Source: Rhodospirillaceae bacterium TMED167 (GTDB taxonomy: Bacteria > Pseudomonadota > Alphaproteobacteria > Rhodospirillales_A > UBA2165). From it: a DNA stretch of 18,106 nucleotides. Both the position numbers and the translations under genes were made by a program. The notes beneath the pieces are model-generated. The model did no database searches. It saw nothing but the letters and a program-made list of their open reading frames with translations, and was not told the DNA's origin. Location of the stretch: NCBI GenBank assembly GCA_002170915.1, contig NHHQ01000009.1, forward strand, positions 1 through 18,106, in the 5' to 3' direction. This document shows, one piece after another, positions 12,019 to 18,106 of this stretch (positions are counted from its first letter, which is position 1; every line of letters starts with the position of its first letter).

Positions 12019-14760
12019 ATGTCACTAGAAATAACTTTAGCGAACGCACTAAGTGGGCTATCGGCAAGTCAACTCTCGCTTCAGACGGTGTCCAATAACA
12101 TCGCAAATGCTAGGACCGAAGGATATACTAGGAAAATAATTGACCAAACCTCACGGGTCCTAGACGGCGTCGGTTACGGGGTCGAAATAACAAGGATTAC
12201 AAGGGAAGTTGATGCTGGTGTGCAGCGGTTACTGCGCACTGAGACGGGAAACGAGAGTGAACTCAAACAAAAAGACAAATTTCTATCACAGATCAATCAA
12301 TTCTTTGGACGCCCCGAGGACAACAATTCAATTACTCACCTAATAGCTGAACTTAGCGCACAATTCGAAGCATTAGCTGTCACCCCGGAAACCGAAGCCA
12401 AACAGTTCTTAACCGTTAATGCGGCTAACGATGTTCTAAGTGACCTTAAAACTATGTCGGATGAGCTTCAGCGGATCAGAGCACAAGCAAGCACTGGCAT
12501 TACTAATGCTATCAGTGAATTAAACACAGCACTTGATATTGTTGTCGACACAAATTTTCAGATTATTGAATTCACAGCTTCCAACATCAGTACGGCGGAG
12601 TTGGAGGATCAGCGTGATTCTGCATTAAACACAATCTCTGAAATTATGGACATTAACTACTACGGCGGCAGCGATGGCAGCTTAACAGTATTCACCGGCA
12701 CCGGTCGAACACTGATCGACGGGCAAAAGCAAACTGTGAGTTATGCTCAGCCATCTCAATTAACTGCCACGTTGGAATACACTGCTACCTCTGCAACTAA
12801 TTATATCGGTCCTGGTTCTACAGGATACCCAACCGGAGGTATTCCCGGCATTTTCGTAGGAGACTTAGACGCCTCGTCGGATATTACAAACTCAGTCGCT
12901 AACGGTCGTATTAAGGGTTTAGTCGATATCCGGGATACAGAATTGCCAATACTCCAGGCTCAATTAGACGAATTAGCTGAAAAACTAAAGGAACAGTTGA
13001 ATAGCACCCATAATAAGGGGGCCGGCTATCCTCCTGCCACGGGGTTGACTGGTGATCGATATATCGCAAGCGATACAACTTTCGATGCTACAGGTCTCAT
13101 TAGGGTGGGAATCGTAAACGATACGGGTGCATTGCAAGAGGACAAAATATACAACCTATCATTGCCAGAAGGTTTCGCGGGTTATGAGAGCAATCTGTTT
13201 ACATCTTCATCATCAGACGTAATAACAACGGCTGGGACACTAACGTTTTCGGGTGATGTTGGGGCCTCCTTCTCAACAACAGTCGCATACACCGCCAGTC
13301 AAACACTCACCTCTCTGGCGGCCTCAATTAATGCGAATGGAACACTTACAACTCAGGGGATTTCCGCAAGCGTCATTACCGAAGGCTCCAGCTCTCGGTT
13401 AAGGATTGTCGATGCCGGCGATCAGACATTTAACATAACAGAGACTGGAAGCGGAACCTTCCTGACGGATCTAACGCCAAAAGTGAGAAATATGGGGGAT
13501 TTGGTTACCGGCTTATCGGCTATGACCAATTTGACTGCCACCATTAACTCTGATGGCCGGTTAAACCTAACGGCCAATAACAACTTTAGGCTAGCAATAA
13601 ACGAATTAACGAGTTCTGTTAGCGCCGCGGCGGACCTAGAAAGAGGATTTTCTGACTTTTTTGGACTTAACCGTTTAATCGATTCAGGCGACAGTTTTGC
13701 AACGTATAGGAGCGACTCGTTCACAAGCAGTTCATCGGATGTAGTCACCACAGCAGGATCTTTGCATTTTACAGGCAATGATGGCAGCGCCTGGTCTTCA
13801 ACTGTTGCCTATACTGCCTCTGATACCCTGAGTTCACTTGTAACCAAGATAAATGCAGACAGTACGCTAACTACAGAGGGCGTCACAGCCCAAGTTGTTG
13901 CAGATGGCGACGGATTCCGGTTACAGGTCACAGACGCGGCAGGTGATGAATTTGCCATGGTTGAAACCGGTGGAGGCAGCCTGCTCTCTGATACTAACCT
14001 CAGAGCTGATCAACGTGGGCTAAGCAGCAGCCTCAGCATTAGATCGGATATCAAGGATAATTCCCACCTCTTGTCCCGAGGGACATTGCAATCAAGCACG
14101 TTCCAATCTAGGGATCTGAACAGCGACAGCACAGCATTTAGTGGCACCTCTCCGACGGTTTCAGCTGGCGCGCTCTCGTTTACCATAAACTCTTCATCGA
14201 CGGCCTCTATCTCTTACGCAACGAGCGATTCGTTGTCGTCTGTGGTAACCGCAATAAATGCTGACGCCACTTTATCAGCGGCAAATATAAAAGCAGAAGT
14301 TGTCATAGACGGCAGCAACTTCCGGCTAAAAATAGTCGATAGCGACTCAAATAATTTTATGATCACCGATTCTGGTGGCCTCGCGGTAGATGTGACACAG
14401 GGGATTACAACGGGTGACGGCACTATCGCGGCAGAAATGGCCGCACAGTTCGAGACCGCCGCAACCTTCCTGGCTGCTCCATCAAAAGGTGGGGGGCTGG
14501 CGGCGGCAACTACAACGTTTTCTGAATACTCGTCGAGTATTTTATCTTTTAGTGCGGCTCGAGCGCTGACTGTCGATCGGGAACTGACTTTCCAAACAAA
14601 CCTACGAGACGAACTATACGCTAAAAATGCATCTATCAGCTCAGTTAACATGGATGAGGAATTAGCGATGGTTATTAAGTTTGAGCAGTCCTATCTCGCC
14701 GCCTCAAGGGTTATTACCACAACACAAAAACTTTTCGAAATGTTGGCCGAATTGGTTTAG
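12019..14760 (+). CDS. flgK: Flagellar hook-associated protein 1 FlgK, very long, with three internal repeats
   Basis: 913 residues against ~550 in enterics. The N-terminal D0 region (ITLANALSGLSASQLSLQTVSNNIANARTEGYTRK), the adjoining D1 helices (to ~340) and the C-terminal ending (SISSVNMDEELAMVIKFEQSYLAASRVITTTQKLFEML) are unmistakable FlgK. FlgK is the first junction protein between hook and filament. The added length is a Ser/Thr-rich outer region holding three homologous modules at residues 394-487, 568-661 and 707-796, each resembling the flagellin hook IN motif (AGTLTF...TLTSLAASINA...). Between modules 1 and 2 is GFSDFFGLNRL, normal for FlgK. The GC and codon use look slightly more AT-rich than the rod genes. 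Starts 24 bases after the chaperone gene. Confidence 0.95.
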   Translation: MSLEITLANALSGLSASQLSLQTVSNNIANARTEGYTRKIIDQTSRVLDGVGYGVEITRITREVDAGVQRLLRTETGNESELKQKDKFLSQINQFFGRPEDNNSITHLIAELSAQFEALAVTPETEAKQFLTVNAANDVLSDLKTMSDELQRIRAQASTGITNAISELNTALDIVVDTNFQIIEFTASNISTAELEDQRDSALNTISEIMDINYYGGSDGSLTVFTGTGRTLIDGQKQTVSYAQPSQLTATLEYTATSATNYIGPGSTGYPTGGIPGIFVGDLDASSDITNSVANGRIKGLVDIRDTELPILQAQLDELAEKLKEQLNSTHNKGAGYPPATGLTGDRYIASDTTFDATGLIRVGIVNDTGALQEDKIYNLSLPEGFAGYESNLFTSSSSDVITTAGTLTFSGDVGASFSTTVAYTASQTLTSLAASINANGTLTTQGISASVITEGSSSRLRIVDAGDQTFNITETGSGTFLTDLTPKVRNMGDLVTGLSAMTNLTATINSDGRLNLTANNNFRLAINELTSSVSAAADLERGFSDFFGLNRLIDSGDSFATYRSDSFTSSSSDVVTTAGSLHFTGNDGSAWSSTVAYTASDTLSSLVTKINADSTLTTEGVTAQVVADGDGFRLQVTDAAGDEFAMVETGGGSLLSDTNLRADQRGLSSSLSIRSDIKDNSHLLSRGTLQSSTFQSRDLNSDSTAFSGTSPTVSAGALSFTINSSSTASISYATSDSLSSVVTAINADATLSAANIKAEVVIDGSNFRLKIVDSDSNNFMITDSGGLAVDVTQGITTGDGTIAAEMAAQFETAATFLAAPSKGGGLAAATTTFSEYSSSILSFSAARALTVDRELTFQTNLRDELYAKNASISSVNMDEELAMVIKFEQSYLAASRVITTTQKLFEMLAELV
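13198..13479 (+). repeat. FlgK module 1 (residues 394-487)
   Basis: First of three homologous protein-level repeats. Opens with FTSSSSDVITTAG, includes VAYTASQTLTSLAASINA and ends in TETGSGTFLTDL. By eye about 50 of 94 positions are identical to module 2, without gaps. The DNA has diverged strongly, so the duplication is old. The INxxxTL core recalls the flagellin hook IN motif. Confidence 0.85.
13720..14001 (+). repeat. FlgK module 2 (residues 568-661)
   Basis: Second copy, same length as module 1 (94 residues), opening with FTSSSSDVVTTAG, containing VAYTASDTLSSLVTKINAD and ending in VETGGGSLLSD. It is separated from module 1 by ~80 residues of ordinary FlgK sequence. Confidence 0.85.
14137..14406 (+). 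repeat. FlgK module 3 (residues 707-796), more diverged
   Basis: Third copy. It matches the others in VSAGALSFTI, SISYATSDSLSSVVTAINADATL, AEVVIDGSNFRLKIVD and FMITDSGG, but is a few residues shorter near its start and end. The module order suggests one older and one more recent duplication within the outer domain. Confidence 0.75.
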
Positions 14761-14797
14761 GCGTCAATCAGAGAATTTGCAGTAGAGGAATGTTGTT

Positions 14798-15730
14798 ATG
14801 GTGAACCGTGTGACGGAATTGGGTAACACAAGGTTGATCCAATCATTGGTTTCTAACACCCAGGACCGGATTCAAGATAGACAATTACAGCTTAGCTCTA
14901 TGCAAAAGTCTCAGGATTATGTGGGGATTGCTAACGAGTCTAGCCGTCTTGTAACAGTTGAGGCAAGCAAACGCAGAATAGATCAATTTTTGAGTGAAAA
15001 CACCTTCATTAATCTACGGATGGATACGACTATAAACAGCATTACGTCTTTAAAAACTAGTCTGAAGGACATGAAAAATTTGGTGCGCGATATTTTAGAT
15101 GACAAAGCACTTCCTGGCGGTGTCGATAAAGATGAAATATCCGGTACAAAAATGCAGGAAATTGAGGATTTTTTGAACGTTAAAGTTAATGGTAGATACA
15201 TATTTGCAGGCTCCATGACGGAGACAAAGCCCGTTGCCCCCAATTCTTTTGGAACAGCGCCGACGTTCGATGGCTCAAATACAACTGAAGCTGAGCCTGC
15301 GTATTATTACAAGGGAGACGACACCCAGGTAAAAGCTCGTATCAGCGAGGGTGTTGAATTGAAATATGGCCTCACTGCGACTGATCAGGGCTTCGAAAAG
15401 CTCATCAGGGCTGTCAGAATCGTTCGCGAGACATCCCTCTCGGATGCTAATGCAGAGGCTAAATTTCAGAATGCCATGGACCTGTTACATCAGTCGGATG
15501 ATCGCTTGACCGCACTCTCATTAAATGTCGGGGTTAAAGTCATGCAATTAGACAAAACTAAAACAAATCTAACTAACATAAAAAATAATCTAAACAGTGT
15601 TATTGCCGAAATTGAAAGGCCTAATGAATTTCAAGCTGTGACGGAAATGTCTCACGACATGAACATGCTTCAATCGTCTTATGAGGCCACTGTGCGGCTT
15701 AATTCTCTCTCCTTAGCCAATTTCCTATAA
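14798..15730 (+). CDS. flgL: Flagellar hook-associated protein 3 FlgL
   Basis: 310 residues. Flagellin-like N-terminal D0-D1 helices (VTELGNTRLIQSLVSNTQDRIQDRQLQLSSMQKSQDYVG in pattern, about 5-45), the FlgL-typical segment FLNVKVNGRYIFAGSMTETKP (~125-148), and the flagellin C-terminal-like ending (FQAVTEMSHDMNMLQSSYEATVRLNSLSLANFL). The conserved FAGS/T motif before the variable domain is what separates FlgL from flagellin. It is the second hook-filament junction protein and binds the filament. AGAGGA lies eight bases upstream of the ATG. Last gene of the flgI unit; no clear terminator follows. Confidence 0.95.
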   Translation: MVNRVTELGNTRLIQSLVSNTQDRIQDRQLQLSSMQKSQDYVGIANESSRLVTVEASKRRIDQFLSENTFINLRMDTTINSITSLKTSLKDMKNLVRDILDDKALPGGVDKDEISGTKMQEIEDFLNVKVNGRYIFAGSMTETKPVAPNSFGTAPTFDGSNTTEAEPAYYYKGDDTQVKARISEGVELKYGLTATDQGFEKLIRAVRIVRETSLSDANAEAKFQNAMDLLHQSDDRLTALSLNVGVKVMQLDKTKTNLTNIKNNLNSVIAEIERPNEFQAVTEMSHDMNMLQSSYEATVRLNSLSLANFL

Positions 15731-15941
15731 CCCTAACCAGTTGTTAACCCATGAGGGATAAAGATTTATGTCGATACCTGCCATCGATAAAATAAAATAA
15801 GCGAATTGGTGAGTCTAAGAGGGCGCGTATGATGTTCAAGTTCTTGAAAACCATATGTTTAGTTGAGTTGGATATCCCTTGCGTTGAATAGGGACTTTCC
15901 GTATCATGTCTTTAATGTTGTTGCGTCTTTTGCATAACATA

Positions 15942-15968
15942 TAAAGGCATTTGCTCCTTGGCGAGTAA
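15942..15968 (+). promoter_or_regulatory. Possible sigma-28-like flagellin promoter
   Basis: TAAA (15942-15945), exactly 15 bases, then GCGAGTAA (15961-15968), which matches five of eight positions of GCCGATAA. Start would be near 15975. An alternative reading is a sigma-54-like TTGGCG...TGCA at 15958-15975, but its GG-to-GC distance is 13 instead of 12, which normally abolishes sigma-54 recognition. The -10 match is only partial, so confidence is limited. Confidence 0.4.
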
Positions 15969-16001
15969 AAGTGCATCGAGTATTTACGTACCAGGGAATA
16001 A

Positions 16002-16046
16002 AAGCCCGACAGGCAGAAGGGCTTGTTTGTAAACCTAGAATAGGAG
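16002..16046 (+). promoter_or_regulatory. Flagellin mRNA leader hairpins and ribosome binding site
   Basis: The first stem pairs AAGCCC (16002-16007) with GGGCTT (16019-16024). The second, small stem pairs CCTA (16034-16037) with TAGG (16041-16044) over a GAA loop and so covers part of the Shine-Dalgarno AGGAG (16042-16046), eight bases before ATG 16055. In Caulobacter, FlbT acts on the flagellin mRNA leader; flbT is the next gene here, so this leader is a natural candidate target (inference). Confidence 0.45.
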
Positions 16047-16054
16047 ACTGAACG

Positions 16055-16870
16055 ATGTCTGACATAAATCTATCTGGCGCAACCAGGACAAACCTGCTTG
16101 CGCTTCAACGTACGACCGATTTAATCGCGAGAACGCAGGAACGTCTATCCACGGGCCTAAAAGTTAACAGCGCCATTGATGACGCTATAGCGTTCTTCCA
16201 ATCCAAAAGCTTGACTGATAGAGCCGGCGACTTGGCCGTCCTAAAGGACGATATCGACCAAGGCGTGAGCTCGGTGGAGACGGCGTCTAGTGGCCTCGAG
16301 TCCATTGTCGACGTGGTGGAGCAGATGAAAGGTCTTGCGCTCTCTGCTAAATCAGACGCCGACACCGCGAACAGATCAAAAGCGGCCACACAGTTCAACG
16401 ACCTTCGTAGCCAGCTGGACAACCTCGCCAACGACGCGAGCTACAAAGGCACTAACCTAATCAAAGGTTCGCCAGCCAACCTTAAAGTCACGTTTAGTGA
16501 AGACGGCAGTTCCACTCTGACAATTTCGGGGGTCGCGTCCGACTCCTCGGGACTATCAGTCACTACTGCGGCCGGCAACTGGGGCGTTGATGCAAATATC
16601 GACTCAGCTCTCAACGATCTTGATAGTGCGTTGACGACACTACGGGCAACGGCTTCTACGATGGGTTCCAATGCCAGTGTACTATCCTTGCGACTAGACT
16701 TTACAAAGAACCTCATCAATTCTCTCGAAGAAGGCTCTGCCAAGCTGGTCAATGCGGACCTGAATGAGGAATCCGCGAACCTGCTGACTCTACAAACCAG
16801 ACAGCAACTCGGTACGATTGGACTGAGTATAGCACAGCAGTCCGAGCAGTCGATTTTGCGGTTGTTCTAG
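16055..16870 (+). CDS. Flagellin (filament subunit), short form
   Basis: 271 residues. N-terminal flagellin domain (about 5-130) with NLLALQRTTDLIARTQERLSTGLKVNSAIDDAIAFFQSKSL in pattern, and C-terminal domain (about 190-271) ending LTLQTRQQLGTIGLSIAQQSEQSILRLF. The region between (~135-185) is only a small Ser/Thr/Gly-rich insert, so the surface-exposed domains are minimal, in contrast with the oversized FlgK. It contains no cysteine. It is exported and polymerises into the filament. The gene is a single transcription unit with AGGAG eight bases before the ATG and a strong terminator. Gene names differ between species (fliC, fla, flj), so no symbol is given. Other flagellin copies may exist outside the window. 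Confidence 0.96.
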   Translation: MSDINLSGATRTNLLALQRTTDLIARTQERLSTGLKVNSAIDDAIAFFQSKSLTDRAGDLAVLKDDIDQGVSSVETASSGLESIVDVVEQMKGLALSAKSDADTANRSKAATQFNDLRSQLDNLANDASYKGTNLIKGSPANLKVTFSEDGSSTLTISGVASDSSGLSVTTAAGNWGVDANIDSALNDLDSALTTLRATASTMGSNASVLSLRLDFTKNLINSLEEGSAKLVNADLNEESANLLTLQTRQQLGTIGLSIAQQSEQSILRLF

Positions 16871-16895
16871 ATTAAATTCTCTCTAAATTCGAAGT

Positions 16896-16922
16896 CGGGG
16901 GGTCATTTGGCCCCCCGTTTTT
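16896..16922 (+). terminator. Intrinsic terminator after the flagellin gene
   Basis: A nine-bp GC-rich stem (16896-16904 with 16909-16917, one G-T pair), loop ATTT, then five T and a further GTTTG. It sits 25 bases after the stop and separates flagellin from flbT. Confidence 0.93.
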
Positions 16923-17109
16923 GTTTGTTACATCCATTTCTGCTTCATTCCGCGAGATAACGACTAAAATCAGACGACTAGAAAAACGTCATTTCGATTT
17001 ACCAAAGATTCACGAAACTCAAGTTTATTAGTTAGTGTTATTTGATTTCGCCCCACTGTAAAATCATCAAGGTTCGCACCTCGTTTCTATTGAAGGAGCT
17101 TTTGGCCTC

Positions 17110-17508
17110 ATGCCGCTTAAATTGACCCTGAAACCCGATGAAAAAGTGCTTATCGGCACTGCTGTCATTACCAATGCAGGGCAAAAATGCGAGATCATCA
17201 TCCAGAATACGGTTCCGGTCGTGAGGGAAAAGGATATTATTACAGCGGAAAATGCGGATACGATCGTGAAAAAAATCTATCACGTCATTTTAAATATGTA
17301 TGTGGAACCGAAAAATGAGCCGGAATACCACGAGGTTTACTTTAAATTAGTGAAAGAGCTATTTAATGCCTGTCCAGATCAAGTCGTGCTCGCCATGATT
17401 ATGGAAGTGTCCCAAAAAATTCTCGAGGGAAACCACTATCAGGCGTTAAAAAAATGCAAAAAACTTCTTAACTTTGAAGCGGAGCTGTTGGCGAATGTCC
17501 CAGGATAA
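17110..17508 (+). CDS. flbT: Flagellin post-transcriptional regulator FlbT
   Basis: 132 residues, the normal FlbT length. Family pattern is clear: MPLKLTLKPDEKVLIG at the start, AVITN, CEIIIQNTVPVVREKDII, then helices with ADTIVKKIYHVILNMY and QYxAL-type HYQALKKCKKLLNFEAELL. FlbT associates with flagellin mRNA leaders in Caulobacter and promotes their decay until the hook is complete; in other alphaproteobacteria it can act positively. AAGGAG at 17093-17098 is eleven bases from the ATG, a slightly long spacing, but no other in-frame start fits better. The stop overlaps the flaF start by 14 bases. I found no convincing promoter in the 187 bases after the flagellin terminator. Confidence 0.96.
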   Translation: MPLKLTLKPDEKVLIGTAVITNAGQKCEIIIQNTVPVVREKDIITAENADTIVKKIYHVILNMYVEPKNEPEYHEVYFKLVKELFNACPDQVVLAMIMEVSQKILEGNHYQALKKCKKLLNFEAELLANVPG

Positions 17509-17929
17509 ATTACAGGCCTACGCGCAAACCCAAAAATCTTCGATGCACCCTCGGGAAGTCGAAGCAATGGCTTTTACTAAAGCCGCCTTGATGCTTGAAG
17601 AGGCAAAGACAACATTGGATGACTACGACGCTTACGCGTCTGCCCTCAAATTCAATCAGCTTCTTTGGACCATCATCCAAGCGGATGTGGTCGACAAAGA
17701 GAATAAACTTCCACCACAAATAAAGGCAAATATCTTAAGCCTGAGTATTTTCGTTGACCGCCAGACAATCAAAGCGCTGGCAGACACAAAAGAGCAGCAT
17801 CTAAGCGTGCTGGTCAACATTAATAAAAATTTAGCAGAGGGCTTAATGGCGCGTCCGGATGATCCGCAAGTCAAAGCCACAGCACCACTCCCCGGTGGGA
17901 CCGAGACAACATCAGACATCTCTGCTTAA
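17495..17929 (+). CDS. flaF: Flagellar biosynthesis regulator FlaF
   Basis: 144 residues from ATG 17495, giving MSQDKLQAYAQTQK. The frame is open upstream to 17474 but that would lie deeper in flbT. GGAG at 17481-17484 is ten bases upstream. FlaF pattern: AYAQTQKSSMHPREVEAMAFTKAALMLEEA at the start, then NQLLWTIIQADV and LPPQIKANILSLSIFVDRQT. FlaF is the partner and counter-regulator of FlbT in flagellin production and filament assembly in Caulobacter and relatives. The tail (~115-144) is Pro/Thr/Gly-rich and poorly conserved. It overlaps flbT by 14 bases, so the two are co-translated. Confidence 0.93.
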   Translation: MSQDKLQAYAQTQKSSMHPREVEAMAFTKAALMLEEAKTTLDDYDAYASALKFNQLLWTIIQADVVDKENKLPPQIKANILSLSIFVDRQTIKALADTKEQHLSVLVNINKNLAEGLMARPDDPQVKATAPLPGGTETTSDISA

Positions 17930-17952
17930 GACATAAACTAAACAGCAACATC

Positions 17953-17987
17953 AAAGGGCGGTCGCATGGCCGCCCTTTTTGTTTTTT
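17953..17987 (+). terminator. Intrinsic terminator after flbT-flaF
   Basis: An eleven-bp stem (17953-17963 with 17968-17978, one G-T pair), loop GCAT, then TT-G-TTTTTT. It closes the flagellin-regulator operon. Confidence 0.93.
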
Positions 17988-18006
17988 ACCGCTCCGTGCC
18001 GGTCCA

Positions 18007-18019
18007 GGCAATAATTGCC
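18007..18019. promoter_or_regulatory. Palindrome of the enhancer class at the right edge
   Basis: GGCAAT-A-ATTGCC, the exact reverse complement of the 13-base palindrome at 9899-9911 upstream of flgI. If it works at the same distance, the sigma-54 -24 element would begin about 18107-18113, just outside the window. The remaining 18020-18106 holds no gene I can support, only an AT-rich end with a short ATTTTT / AAAAAT stem. Confidence 0.4.
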
Positions 18020-18106
18020 CAGGCTCCTCTCTTGCCCTGCAAAAAGGACATAAAATACCCAGCACGACAATGACGGTATGCTATTTTTATATTAAAAATC
18101 ATAACC

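Larger units (their letters stand above)
15731..16054 (+). other. 324-base non-coding region upstream of flagellin
   Basis: No convincing gene. It begins with a one-mismatch CtrA-like box CTAA-N7-TTAAC (15733-15748) directly after the flgL stop. It then runs AT-rich to a sigma-28-like promoter (15942-15968), then a ~80-base leader with two hairpins and the flagellin ribosome binding site. No CGGCAA(A/T) element lies about 100 bases upstream of the promoter, unlike the three sigma-54 operons. Confidence 0.6.

Noticed and set aside
15958..15975. Sigma-54-like TTGGCG...TGCA upstream of flagellin
   Set aside because: GG-to-GC distance is 13 rather than 12 and no CGGCAA(A/T) element lies about 100 bases upstream.
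1..18106. Possible CRISPR arrays, insertion sequences, tRNA or rRNA genes
   Set aside because: None was seen; the only repeats are the FliL 12-bp units, the FlgK modules and short regulatory palindromes.

Overview
The window is a dense flagellar gene cluster from an alphaproteobacterium. It has intermediate to low GC and looks Rhodospirillales-like or a related marine lineage. Lineage evidence is the joint presence of FlbT, FlaF and FliX (an alphaproteobacterial regulatory set), a MotE-type protein with a MgtE-N-like C-terminus, a DUF6468-type protein, and the alphaproteobacterial form of DksA with one cysteine. I found no mobile elements, CRISPR, tRNA or rRNA. The species cannot be named from this sequence.

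Layout, left to right. (1) Positions 3-440, +: 3' end of a gene for an OmpA/MotB-like C-terminal domain, cut by the window edge. (2) Positions 567-3531, minus: operon fliL, fliM, DUF6468, motE (C-ring, stator-associated and stator-chaperone functions), read from a CtrA-like promoter near 3600-3636. (3) Positions 3820-7126, +: flgF, flgG, flgA, flgH (distal rod, P-ring chaperone, L-ring) behind a sigma-54-type promoter, ending at a strong intrinsic terminator. (4) Positions 7278-8286, minus: dksA, with its own sigma-70-type promoter and a GTG start, then fliX. (5) Positions 8548-9858, +: flgE (hook) behind a near-perfect sigma-54 site. (6) Positions 10092-15730, +: flgI, flgJ (rod-binding domain only), flgN-like chaperone, flgK, flgL, behind a third sigma-54 site. 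(7) Positions 16055-16870, +: one short flagellin with its own terminator and a sigma-28-like promoter. (8) Positions 17110-17929, +: flbT-flaF, with a terminator.

The order follows flagellar assembly: C-ring and stator accessories, then rod, rings, hook, junction proteins and filament, and finally the post-transcriptional flagellin regulators FlbT and FlaF. Missing from the window, and so encoded elsewhere or lost, are flgB, flgC, fliE, fliF, flgD, fliK, fliD, the export apparatus, fliG, fliN and FlbD itself.

I do not see a wholly new system. The most useful observations beyond gene naming are these: a recurring, roughly palindromic CGGCAA(A/T) element 101-107 bp upstream of each of the three sigma-54 promoters, which is a candidate FlbD enhancer (ftr-like) site; a further palindrome of this class at the right edge that predicts a promoter just outside the window; a 913-residue FlgK carrying three homologous ~90-residue modules; hairpins in the flagellin leader, one covering the ribosome binding site, next to flbT; and a corrected GTG start for dksA.
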